Shown here: piece by piece, positions 1 through 6,201 of the stretch
Layout: every line of letters starts with the position of its first letter
Position numbering within the stretch: the stretch's first letter is position 1
Assembly: GCA_900540455.1 (NCBI GenBank)
Contig: UQGD01000050.1
Span: 1-10,392 of the forward strand
Origin: an uncultured Faecalibacterium sp.
Lineage (GTDB): Bacteria > Bacillota > Clostridia > Oscillospirales > Ruminococcaceae
Length of the DNA: 10,392 nt
Direction of reading: 5' to 3'
The notes under the pieces: generated by a model
What the model saw: the letters and a program-made list of their open reading frames with translations, nothing else
What the model was told of the DNA's origin: nothing
The model's database searches: none
Position numbers and translations under genes: made by a program

Positions 1-3
1 CAT

Positions 4-23
4 CTTCCCCCGGCCGGGGGAAG
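4..23. repeat. perfect 20-bp GC-rich palindrome
   Basis: CTTCCCCCGGCCGGGGGAAG reads the same on both strands. It is followed by a GAGAGCCCTTGGCA-like segment (positions 35-48). An imperfect inverted counterpart of that segment, containing TGCCAAAG, begins at 121. It is probably the outer part of a short dispersed palindromic repeat (REP- or MITE-like). The left edge of the window may cut the element. Confidence 0.6.
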
Positions 24-120
24 TCTTTCGAAGGGAGAGCCCTTGGCAAAGAGGGTGAGTTTCGTCCTCACTCGTCAACGGCAGAAGAAGCCTGCTTATA
101 AGCGCAAAACTTTACGTCCC

Positions 121-176
121 TGCCAAAGCCTCGCCCTCTCGGGAGAGGTGGCACGGCGGAGCCGGGCCGGAGAGGG
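121..176. repeat. imperfect inverted-repeat unit, likely dispersed intergenic repeat
   Basis: Outer arms CCCTCTC (134-140) and GAGAGGG (170-176) pair. Between them lie a second GGGAGAGG and a GC-rich core with GGC/GCC arms. TGCCAAAG at 121-128 mirrors CCTTGGCA at 41-48, so positions 1-176 may be one degraded element with inverted ends around an unremarkable middle. The type resembles palindromic repeats I recall from Faecalibacterium-group genomes, but this was not checked. No protein gene is credible in 1-200. Confidence 0.45.
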
Positions 177-200
177 TCTGCTTACAGAACCCACAAACGC

Positions 201-236
201 AAAAACTCCCCCCGGAGGCTCCGGAGGGAGTTTTTT
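201..236. terminator. strong rho-independent terminator after the ECF S-component gene
   Basis: A long hairpin has arms ACTCCC-C-CCGGA and TCCGG-A-GGGAGT around a GGC loop. A-run and T-run flanks lie on both sides, so it could work in either direction. It begins about 15 bases past the stop codon of the minus-strand ECF S-component gene, which makes termination of that transcript its likely job. Confidence 0.85.
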
Positions 237-250
237 ACAGCAAACGCCGC

Positions 251-853
251 TTATTTCAGATATTTATGCACGGCACGGGCCACGATGCCGCCCAGGATGC
301 CGGAGACCAGGAACTCGGCCACGCCCTGGACGCCCACCAGCAGCACCACAAACATAAAGGGGTTGGATGCGCCCTTGTTGGCCACCAGGCTCTGCACATA
401 ATCACAGTTGTAAAAAGCCAGCACGATATAGCCCATGAACAGCAGAGTGTTCAGGCCGGGGGCTGCCATGGAGCTGACAAAATAGCTCCATGTACCTTTG
501 TGGTCTGCTTTTTTCAGCCCCTGGAAGATCAGACCCACCAGCAGACCCATCAGCATCCGCATCCCCACGCAGAGGATAAAGGTATGCAGCGGACTGACCT
601 GGAACAGCGCCCCCGTCATAGCCGAAGCGCCGGTGACGGCATCATAAAAGCTCACTGCGCCAAATACGCCGCCCAGCACAGCACCTGCCATAGGCCCCAT
701 CGTGATGGCGCCCACCGCAATAGGCAGGGTCAAAAAGCTCATGTACAGCGGCCCCATCGGCACACTGCCCAGGCCCACAGCCTTCATCACCAGCTCAATG
801 GCCACCAGCAAAGCCAGCCGCGTCAGGGTGCGCAGATCTTGATTCGTTTTCAT
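251..853 (-). CDS. ECF transporter S component, probably pantothenate-specific
   Basis: This 200-residue integral membrane protein has about six hydrophobic segments (roughly 10-29, 36-52, 55-71, 88-112, 125-148 and 165-192), the usual size and layout of substrate-binding S components of energy-coupling factor importers. An AxxxA pattern in the first helix (A14-A18) matches the motif S components use to dock on the T subunit. The ATPase and T subunits are not in the window, as expected for group II systems that share one energizing module. AGGAGG lies nine bases before the ATG at 853; an earlier ATG at 860 is in another frame. Neighbours are coaX and coaBC, so pantothenate (PanT-like) is the best substrate guess. 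Family assignment is firm, substrate is inferred from context only; riboflavin, folate or another vitamin cannot be excluded. Confidence 0.85.
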   Translation of the reverse strand: MKTNQDLRTLTRLALLVAIELVMKAVGLGSVPMGPLYMSFLTLPIAVGAITMGPMAGAVLGGVFGAVSFYDAVTGASAMTGALFQVSPLHTFILCVGMRMLMGLLVGLIFQGLKKADHKGTWSYFVSSMAAPGLNTLLFMGYIVLAFYNCDYVQSLVANKGASNPFMFVVLLVGVQGVAEFLVSGILGGIVARAVHKYLK

Positions 854-888
854 TTCTCATTTCCTCCTGCTGCCGTTCCGCCCTCATT

Positions 889-900
889 TTGTCGGATACG
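889..900 (-). promoter_or_regulatory. leader motif shared with coaX (copy 1)
   Basis: On the minus strand this reads CGTATCCGACAA, 36 bases before the S-component start. A copy differing at one base (CGTATCGGACAA) lies 26 bases before the coaX start. Both are followed by GAGGGC a few bases later. It may be a common regulator or RNA signal, or a weak -10 region (TATCCG, 17 bases after TTGCCC). Function is unproven. Confidence 0.35.
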
Positions 901-904
901 GCGC

Positions 905-940
905 AAACCGGCCCGGGGCAAACCTACTGTCCCGGGTTTT
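905..940. terminator. possible hairpin between the oxidoreductase and the S component
   Basis: CCCGGG at 912-917 and again at 931-936 can pair across a 13-base loop, with A- and T-rich edges and TTTT after it on the plus strand. On the minus strand the run after the stem is only GGTTTGCG, so it would be a weak terminator or pause site. No other termination signal lies between the oxidoreductase stop and the S-component start, so read-through is plausible. Confidence 0.3.
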
Positions 941-1004
941 GTGTGGATGTTCGGTCTTGTATCGTCTCCCGGCCTTTACACCAGGTAGGCGTCTTATGGA
1001 TGGC

Positions 1005-1988
1005 TCAGCCGTCGCAGGCAAAGCGCAGCGCCGCCGAGTGGCGGGCGGCGGTAAGCACCCGGCTCACTGCCACCGAGGTATCCAGCATCCGGCTGCAAAA
1101 CTCCTGATCCCCGTTCTCAATGGCGCGGGCAAAGGCCTCGAACTCCGCCGCCTGGCGGGGCCGGCCTCCGTTCAGGTTGAAATGTTCTTCCTTGCCGGTA
1201 TGGGGATGGAAGGTGACGCCCCCGCAGAAATTGGGGGTGGACTTCTGCATCAGGTAGCCCTTTGTGCCCTGGATCAGGCAGCGTGCGGGAGCCTCACAGT
1301 CCTTTGCTGCCACGCACACCGCCTTGAAACTGCGGTAGTCCATGGTAAGGATGCCGCTGGTATCAATGCCGCGCTCCATATTGGCGGCATAGTGGACCTG
1401 CTGCGGCTCCCCAAACAGGCCCACCACATAGCTGATGTTGTAGACATTCAAGTCCATCAATGCACCGCCCGCCTGCCCCGGGTCAAAGACCGGCGGGGTC
1501 TGCCCGGCGCAGAAGGCATCGTACCGGCTGGAATATTGGCTGAAATTGCACTGCACCAGCTTTACCGGCCCCAGCCGGGGCAGATACTCCCGCAGTTTCT
1601 GGTAGTTTTCCAGGTACTGGGTGGTCATGGCTTCAAACAAAAACACCTTTTTGCGCCGGGCCAGCGCTGCCAGCTCCTCGGCATCGGCAGCGGTGGGGGC
1701 CAGGGGTTTTTCCAGGATCACATTCCGCCCTGCTTCCAGCGCCACCCGGGCATAGCGGGTATGCTGGATATTGGGCACTGCGATATATACGGTATCCACC
1801 CGCTGGAGCATCTCCAGGTAGTTGGTGGTATGGCAGGGTATGCCGTACTGGGCACACAGGCTCTGCCCTGCCGCCTCGCTGCGGGGGGTGGTGCAGAGGG
1901 TGTCCAGCGCAAAGGCCGGGGTCTGGGCCAGCCAGGGCAGAAACTCCCGGACGATCCTTCCCGAGCCCAGGATGCCGAGCTTGTTCAT
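1005..1988 (-). CDS. Gfo/Idh/MocA-family NAD(P)-dependent oxidoreductase
   Basis: The protein has 327 residues, normal for the family. An N-terminal Rossmann fold shows GILGSGRI at 5-12. The family hallmark EKP is at 93-95 with the catalytic-type lysine at 94. The C-terminal substrate domain carries GGALMDLNVYNI (174-185), where D179 and Y183 sit in the active-site signature. The stretch after the first Rossmann strand contains TTPRSE with no acidic residue, which hints at NADP preference (inference). The start is fixed by AGGAGG eight bases upstream inside coaX, and its ATG overlaps the coaX stop codon (ATGA), so translation is probably coupled. Family members oxidise or reduce sugars, inositols and related polyols; the substrate cannot be read from sequence. 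Its link to coenzyme A synthesis is unexplained. Confidence 0.9.
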   Translation of the reverse strand: MNKLGILGSGRIVREFLPWLAQTPAFALDTLCTTPRSEAAGQSLCAQYGIPCHTTNYLEMLQRVDTVYIAVPNIQHTRYARVALEAGRNVILEKPLAPTAADAEELAALARRKKVFLFEAMTTQYLENYQKLREYLPRLGPVKLVQCNFSQYSSRYDAFCAGQTPPVFDPGQAGGALMDLNVYNISYVVGLFGEPQQVHYAANMERGIDTSGILTMDYRSFKAVCVAAKDCEAPARCLIQGTKGYLMQKSTPNFCGGVTFHPHTGKEEHFNLNGGRPRQAAEFEAFARAIENGDQEFCSRMLDTSVAVSRVLTAARHSAALRFACDG

Positions 1989-2806
1989 TCGGTCTTCCTC
2001 CTCTTGCCGCTGCTGCCCCGCCGGGGCCGCTGGGACGGCTGGTTCATCTGGTAAAGCATGGCCAGCCCTTTCATCAGCAGTTCCGGGTCATAGACCAAGG
2101 GATGGCGGCACAAAGGGGTGACATACCGGGCCAGTCCCCCGGTCACCACCAAAGTGGCGGAAGTGCCCAGTTCTTCCTCAATGCGCTGGGTCACCCCATC
2201 CAGCAGCACAGCTGCCCCCAGCACTGCGCCGGAGAGCATCGCGCTTTGGGTATCCGGGCCAATGGCTTGGCCGGGCACACCCAGCCGCACCTGGGGCAGC
2301 TGGGCACACCGCTCCCCCAAGGCCCGCAGCCCGGTGGAAAGCCCCGGGCAGATCACGCCGCCCCGGAACACTTTTTGTTTGTCCACCACACTGAAGGTGG
2401 TGGCGGTGCCCAGGTCCACCGTGATGACCGGCAGCGGGAAATGCGCCGCCGCATAGGCAGCGTCTACCAGGCGGTCCTTGCCCACGGCATTGGGCTCTGT
2501 AACGCCCATGGTCAGCCCGGTGCGGATCTCCGGCGAAACGATCACCGGTTTGCGTCCGGTATAATGGCGGGCACATTCCGCCAGAGCGGGGGTGATCTGG
2601 GGCACCACACTGGTCAGCACCGCCCCCTCGAACCGGATGGGTTTATCCGGCCGGCGCCGGCGGGAGAATACCCGCTCCATCTCGGCCCGGTACTCTGCCG
2701 CTGTGCGGGTGCGCACTGTATCCATATGGGCCACAAAGCATACACGTCCGTCCTTGATGCCCCCCAGGGCGACGGTGGTGTTGCCTGCATCAATGGCTAA
2801 AATCAT
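1985..2806 (-). CDS. coaX: type III pantothenate kinase
   Basis: CoaX phosphorylates pantothenate with ATP, the first committed step of coenzyme A synthesis in the cytosol. The type III enzyme belongs to the ASKHA fold and is generally not feedback-inhibited by CoA. Visible motifs are the N-terminal phosphate loop AIDAGNTT (4-11), GKDRLVDA (109-116) with the presumed catalytic Asp111, DLGTATTF (131-138) with a metal-site Asp, GGVICPG (149-155) and VTGGLA (221-226). The ATG at 2806 gives the canonical MILAIDAGN start and follows GAGG by ten bases; an in-frame ATG 60 bases earlier lacks a ribosome binding site and was not used. Length is 273 residues, about 15 more than usual, owing to a basic tail rich in Arg and Lys. 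It heads an operon with the oxidoreductase and is divergent from coaBC. Confidence 0.96.
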   Translation of the reverse strand: MILAIDAGNTTVALGGIKDGRVCFVAHMDTVRTRTAAEYRAEMERVFSRRRRPDKPIRFEGAVLTSVVPQITPALAECARHYTGRKPVIVSPEIRTGLTMGVTEPNAVGKDRLVDAAYAAAHFPLPVITVDLGTATTFSVVDKQKVFRGGVICPGLSTGLRALGERCAQLPQVRLGVPGQAIGPDTQSAMLSGAVLGAAVLLDGVTQRIEEELGTSATLVVTGGLARYVTPLCRHPLVYDPELLMKGLAMLYQMNQPSQRPRRGSSGKRRKTE

Positions 2807-2831
2807 ATTGGAAAAACCTCTCGGGCCCTCC

Positions 2832-2843
2832 TTGTCCGATACG
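2832..2843 (-). promoter_or_regulatory. leader motif shared with the S-component gene (copy 2)
   Basis: On the minus strand this reads CGTATCGGACAA, inside the predicted 5' untranslated region of coaX. It matches 11 of 12 bases of the copy at 889-900, and both copies have GAGGGC just downstream. Shared control of the pantothenate genes is a possibility, not a demonstrated fact. Confidence 0.35.
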
Positions 2844-2876
2844 CTGCGGAGCACCCAGCCCCGCATAAGCTATCAT

Positions 2877-2905
2877 ATTTTACCGCATTTCCCCGCTGGT
2901 TACAA
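2877..2905 (-). promoter_or_regulatory. predicted sigma-A promoter of coaX and the oxidoreductase
   Basis: On the minus strand TTGTAA (2905-2900) is separated by 17 bases from TAAAAT (2882-2877). The predicted start lies near 2870, giving a leader of about 65 bases. An overlapping TATGAT (2877-2872) is an alternative -10 box, but the -35 spacing then becomes too long. Confidence 0.55.
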
Positions 2906-3012
2906 GCCCTCGGGCAAGATTTTGGCCCGCCTGCTGCGGTGTTCCGGCCCCAAAACAGCCGCCTTTTGCCCCGCTGCCGCACCGCCAGCTGTGCCCAAAG
3001 CTGCAAAAATGC

Positions 3013-3043
3013 GGTTGTGCAACCACCCATTTTGGATTATACT
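3013..3043 (+). promoter_or_regulatory. predicted sigma-A promoter of coaBC with overlapping dyad
   Basis: TTGTGC (3015-3020), a 17-base spacer and TATACT (3038-3043) make a good vegetative promoter, with a leader of roughly 28 bases. The -35 box is embedded in GGTTGTGCAACC (3013-3024), an inverted repeat of five bases around a two-base centre, which could be an operator. No regulator is known from the sequence. Confidence 0.6.
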
Positions 3044-3077
3044 AGCCTTACAAGCCAACTCAAGGAGGTTTTTTCGC

Positions 3078-4274
3078 ATGGATCTGGCAGGCAAATGCGT
3101 CCTTTTGGGCGTCTGCGGCGGTATCGCCGCCTATAAAATGGCCAATGTGGCCAGCGCACTGCGCAAACTGGGGGCGGATGTGGAGGTCATCATGACCAAA
3201 AACGCCACGCAGTTCATTACCCCGCTTACCTTTGAGACCCTTACCGGCCACAAATGCATGGTGGACACCTTTGACCGGGATTTCAAGTTTGAAGTGACCC
3301 ATATCTCCCTGGCTAAAAAGGCCGATGTGATCTTAGTGGCACCGGCCACCGCCAATGTCATCGCCAAGATGGCCCACGGCATTGCGGACGATATGCTGAC
3401 CACCGTGCTGCTGGCCGCCCACTGCCCCAAGCTGGTGGCCCCTGCCATGAACACCGGCATGCTGGAAAACCCCATCACCCAGGACAACCTGGCCACCTTG
3501 CAGCGCTATGGGATCACGGTGATCCCCTCGGAGAGCGGTATGCTTGCCTGCAAGGATGTGGGCAGCGGCCGGCTGCCCAAAGAGGAGGTGCTGCTGGACT
3601 ATATCCTGCAGCAGATCGCAAAGCCCAAGGATATGCAGGGCCTGCGGGTGGCGGTGACCGCCGGCCCCACCCAGGAAGCGCTGGACCCGGTGCGCTACCT
3701 GACCAACCATTCCACCGGCAAGATGGGTTATGCGCTGGCCAAAGCCGCCGTACAGCGGGGCGCACAGGTCACCCTGATCCACGGCCCCACGGCCCTGCCC
3801 CCGGTGCGCTTTGCCCAGGATCTGCCGGTGACCACGGCGCAGCAGATGTTTGAAGCCGTGGACGGCGCCTTTGACAGCCTGGATGTGCTGGTGATGGCCG
3901 CCGCCGTGGCGGACTACCGCCCGGTTTCCGTGGCGGAACACAAGATCAAAAAATCGGACGGCGACATGAGCATCCCCCTGGCCCGCACCCCGGATATCCT
4001 GGGTACCCTGGCCCCCCGCAAAGCAGGACAGTTCGTCTGCGGATTTTCTATGGAGACCCAGGACCTGGAGGCCAATTCTGCCGCCAAGCTCCACAAAAAG
4101 AACCTGGACCTGATCGTAGCCAACAATCTCAAGGTCTCCGGCGCTGGGTTCGGGGTGGACACCAACGTCGTCACCCTGATCGGCCCGGAGGGTGCCCGGC
4201 ACCTGCCCCTGATGAGCAAAGAGGATGTGGCCCATGCCATCTGGGACGAGATCCTGGCCCGCCGCAGCCAGTGA
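3078..4274 (+). CDS. coaBC: bifunctional phosphopantothenoylcysteine decarboxylase / phosphopantothenate-cysteine ligase
   Basis: CoaBC joins 4'-phosphopantothenate to cysteine using CTP (CoaB half) and decarboxylates the product with FMN (CoaC half), giving 4'-phosphopantetheine for CoA. The 398-residue length is normal. In the CoaC half are GGIAAYK (14-20), the catalytic-type His75 in VTHISLAKKAD, the PAMN motif at 122-125 and the substrate-clamp segment with Cys158 (ACKDVGSGRL). The CoaB half begins near 188 with VAVTAGPTQE, followed by NHSTGKMG (210-217), MAAAVADYRP (273-282), KIKKSDG (289-295) and KNLDLIVANN (341-350). The ATG at 3078 follows AAGGAGG with a nine-base gap; an open extension upstream has no coding signature and covers the promoter. 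It is transcribed alone and stops at the 4292-4336 terminator. The next CoA gene, coaD, is not in the window. Confidence 0.97.
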   Translation: MDLAGKCVLLGVCGGIAAYKMANVASALRKLGADVEVIMTKNATQFITPLTFETLTGHKCMVDTFDRDFKFEVTHISLAKKADVILVAPATANVIAKMAHGIADDMLTTVLLAAHCPKLVAPAMNTGMLENPITQDNLATLQRYGITVIPSESGMLACKDVGSGRLPKEEVLLDYILQQIAKPKDMQGLRVAVTAGPTQEALDPVRYLTNHSTGKMGYALAKAAVQRGAQVTLIHGPTALPPVRFAQDLPVTTAQQMFEAVDGAFDSLDVLVMAAAVADYRPVSVAEHKIKKSDGDMSIPLARTPDILGTLAPRKAGQFVCGFSMETQDLEANSAAKLHKKNLDLIVANNLKVSGAGFGVDTNVVTLIGPEGARHLPLMSKEDVAHAIWDEILARRSQ

Positions 4275-4291
4275 TCCCCGCCTGAAAAAGC

Positions 4292-4336
4292 AAAAGCAGC
4301 GCCCGCTCAAAAAGAGCGGGCGCTGCTTTTTTGTTT
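4292..4336. terminator. bidirectional terminator between coaBC and murC
   Basis: A perfect 17-bp stem (4292-4308 with 4314-4330) has an AAAAA loop. T-rich runs follow on the plus side (TTTTTTGTTTTG), and TTTTGCTTTTTC follows on the minus side. It sits between the converging 3' ends of coaBC and murC and probably serves both. Confidence 0.92.
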
Positions 4337-4354
4337 TGAACGGTCAGCCTGCGG

Positions 4355-5731
4355 TCACTCCACCATCATCTTGCTGGCTTTGTACACATCGCCGCAGCCC
4401 AGGGTAATGACCAAGTCCCCTTCCCGGGCATTCTGGCGCACCCAGTCCGCTGCATCGGCCAGGCTGTCCACCAGCACAGAGCCGGGGATCTTCTCCGCCA
4501 GCATCTTGCTGGTAATGGAGGGGTCGTTGGGCTCCCGGCTGCCCAGGATGGGGGTCAGCACGGTGACGTCCGGAATCTGCAAAACGTCCACAAAGTCGTT
4601 GAACAGCAGCTTGGTCCGGCTGTATGTAAACGGCTGATGGACTGCGATCAGGCGCTTGTAGCCCAGCTTTTTGGCGGTATTCAGGGTAGCCCGCAGCTCG
4701 GTGGGGTGGTGGGCGTAGTCGTCCATGACCACTGCGCCGTTGCACTCGCCATATACCTCAAAGCGGCGGCCTGCACCGCGGAACGCCTCGGCTGCAGCGG
4801 CGCACTGCTCCACGCTCAGACCCACGCAGCGGCACACTGCGCACATCGCCAGGGCATTGTAGACGTTGTGGTAACCGGGCACGCCCAGACGGATATGACC
4901 GGTCTCTTTCTGGTCCCACTCTTTCAGGTCGAACTCATAGAAGCCGGGCTTGTACTCCTGCACATGGATGGCCTGGTAATCGCCGCCGTTCTGGATGCCA
5001 AAGGTGCGCACACGGCGATCCAAGGTGTACATCACGTCCATGGTGTTCTTGTCATCGCAGTTGGCAAAGATCATGAACCGGGTCATCAGGGCAAAGCGCT
5101 TGAAGGCAAACTTTAGCTCGCCCATGCTGCCGTAGTAGTCCAGATGGTCGTTATCAATGTTCAGCACCACCGACAGATAGGGGGTCAGCTTCAGGAAGGT
5201 CTCGGCATACTCACACGCCTCGATGACGATGTCATCCCCCTCGCCTGCCTTGCCATAGCCGCCGATCAGGGGCAGCTTGCCGCCGATCACGGCGCTGGGG
5301 TCACGCCCGGCCAGCTCCAGGGCCGTGGCGATCATTGCCGTAGTGGTGGTTTTGCCGTGGGTGCCGGATACGCAGATGCTGTCCTTGTACAGGCGGCCCA
5401 CATAGCCCAGCAGCACGCTGCGCTCGATGGTGGGGATGCCGTAGGACTCCGCTGCGCACAGCTCCACATTGTCCTTTGCAATGGCTGCCGAATAGACCAC
5501 CATGTCGCTGCCGATCACGTTGTCGGCCTTGTGGCCCAGGGTCACCTGGACCCCCATCTCCCGCTCGGCCCGGATGATGGTGCCATCCAGCACGTCGCTG
5601 CCGGTGATCTGGTAGCCCTTGGCCGCCAGGATCTGGATCAGCGGATACATCCCGCTGCCGCCGCAGCCGATAAAGTGGAGCTTGTGTACATGATCCAGCA
5701 AATGCTGGTCATAATCGGTAAACATGAACAT
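4355..5731 (-). CDS. murC: UDP-N-acetylmuramate-L-alanine ligase
   Basis: MurC adds L-alanine to UDP-MurNAc using ATP, the first amino acid step of the peptidoglycan stem peptide, in the cytosol. The protein shows the N-terminal Rossmann motif FIGCGGSGM, the ATP-binding P-loop SGTHGKTTTTAM, the LNIDNDHLDYYG segment of Mur ligases, DDYAHHPTE in the central-to-C-terminal part and HQPFTYSRTK near the C-terminus. Several in-frame ATGs are clustered at the 5' end. The one at 5731 was chosen because GGAGG lies 11 bases upstream and it gives 458 residues, the normal MurC length; ATGs at 5749 and 5740 sit on or against that site, and the reading frame open to 5824 runs over the promoter. It stands alone, converging with coaBC and diverging from degV. 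The related recycling ligase Mpl is less likely on length and motifs. Confidence 0.96.
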   Translation of the reverse strand: MFMFTDYDQHLLDHVHKLHFIGCGGSGMYPLIQILAAKGYQITGSDVLDGTIIRAEREMGVQVTLGHKADNVIGSDMVVYSAAIAKDNVELCAAESYGIPTIERSVLLGYVGRLYKDSICVSGTHGKTTTTAMIATALELAGRDPSAVIGGKLPLIGGYGKAGEGDDIVIEACEYAETFLKLTPYLSVVLNIDNDHLDYYGSMGELKFAFKRFALMTRFMIFANCDDKNTMDVMYTLDRRVRTFGIQNGGDYQAIHVQEYKPGFYEFDLKEWDQKETGHIRLGVPGYHNVYNALAMCAVCRCVGLSVEQCAAAAEAFRGAGRRFEVYGECNGAVVMDDYAHHPTELRATLNTAKKLGYKRLIAVHQPFTYSRTKLLFNDFVDVLQIPDVTVLTPILGSREPNDPSITSKMLAEKIPGSVLVDSLADAADWVRQNAREGDLVITLGCGDVYKASKMMVE

Positions 5732-5803
5732 AACAGGCATAACCTCCATCAAAAGACAGCCGGAAGGGCGGGCGGCCCCCAGCATAATAACCAAGATGCT
5801 TCT

Positions 5804-5832
5804 ATTATATATTGTTTGACGCATAAAATAAA
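5804..5832 (-). promoter_or_regulatory. predicted murC promoter
   Basis: A consensus TATAAT lies on the minus strand at 5809-5804, with a poor -35 (TTTATT) 17 bases upstream in AT-rich sequence. The leader would be about 65 bases. The -10 box is convincing, the -35 is not. Confidence 0.5.
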
Positions 5833-5908
5833 CACCTCAGCCACATTTTTTGCAAAGAACCGGCCTTGACGCCCCCTTTTTGTGAGAAAACCACAGAAAA
5901 ATGCGTCC

Positions 5909-6037
5909 GCTTTGTTCAGCCTGTCCTGGACTGCGGGGCAGCTGTCCGCCGCAACCGCAGCCGGTACGGCCCGCACGGAAAGGCTCTGGCCGTGCTTCAG
6001 AGCGCCGCAGGCCGCTGTGCCCCCTGGCCGAACAAGC
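5909..6037. other. GC-rich structured island, possible non-coding RNA or leader
   Basis: Within the 470-base murC-degV gap, this G+C-rich block stands between AT-rich flanks. Its ends pair: GC-TTGTTC-(A)-GCC at 5909-5921 with GGC-(C)-GAACAA-GC at 6026-6037. The parenthesised pair is a mismatch on the plus strand but a G-U wobble on the minus strand. Inside, GCACGG/CCGTGC (5973-5978 with 5990-5995) and GCTCTG/CAGAGC (5983-5988 with 5998-6003) are mutually exclusive hairpins. I recognise no known RNA family: RNase P, SRP, tmRNA and T-box signatures were not seen. Open frames here lack ribosome binding sites and family likeness. Confidence 0.35.
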
Positions 6038-6039
6038 AT

Positions 6040-6073
6040 AAAGCGCCATTTCTGCGTTAAGCGGCGCTTTTTT
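6040..6073 (+). terminator. hairpin with T-run downstream of the structured island
   Basis: AAAGCGCC (6040-6047) pairs with GGCGCTTT (6063-6070) across a 15-base loop, and six T residues end at 6073. The orientation is plus, yet no plus-strand gene precedes it after coaBC. It would therefore end an RNA covering the structured island, or attenuate a longer degV leader. Confidence 0.55.
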
Positions 6074-6085
6074 ACAAAAAATTTA

Positions 6086-6109
6086 CAGTTCCGCAAGACA
6101 GAGGAACTG
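6086..6109. promoter_or_regulatory. 7-bp inverted repeat upstream of degV
   Basis: CAGTTCC (6086-6092) and GGAACTG (6103-6109) are perfect inverted arms separated by ten bases. They abut the likely -35 region of degV, so this could be an operator for a dimeric regulator or an RNA hairpin. Confidence 0.35.
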
Positions 6110-6136
6110 ATTGTATGGCCGGGAGCATGCTATTCT
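6108..6136 (+). promoter_or_regulatory. possible extended -10 promoter of degV
   Basis: TGCTATTCT (6128-6136) is an extended -10 element. A poor -35 (TGATTG, 6108-6113) lies 17 bases upstream. A leader of about 60 bases would follow. The AT-rich stretch 6140-6180 offers other weaker choices. Confidence 0.35.
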
Positions 6137-6201
6137 TTAACCAAGATTTTTAGCAAAGCGAATTTTTTGATAAAAGGTACGAAGAAAGAAGGATATTCAA
6201 C

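Noticed and set aside
43..357. Plus-strand open frame at the left edge
   Set aside because: It covers repeat DNA and the terminator and then runs antisense into the S-component gene; low-complexity Arg/Pro-rich product.
854..1004. Possible riboswitch before the ECF S component (TPP or THF type)
   Set aside because: The conserved core sequences of those riboswitches were looked for by eye and are not present; only a CCCGGG hairpin and the shared leader motif are visible.
939..2054. Long plus-strand open frame opposite the oxidoreductase
   Set aside because: It is a shadow of the real gene: Cys/His/Gln-rich composition, no ribosome binding site and no family likeness.
2592..3077. Open extension upstream of coaBC that would add about 160 residues
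   Set aside because: It runs antisense through coaX and over the coaBC promoter; the AAGGAGG at 3062 and the normal CoaBC length favour 3078.
3333..4310. Long minus-strand open frame opposite coaBC
   Set aside because: Gly/His/Gln-rich antisense frame produced by the third-position bias of coaBC; it crosses the terminator.
5749..6096. Minus-strand open frame in the murC-degV gap
   Set aside because: It overlaps the murC promoter and start, has no ribosome binding site and no family features; the structured island explains the composition better.
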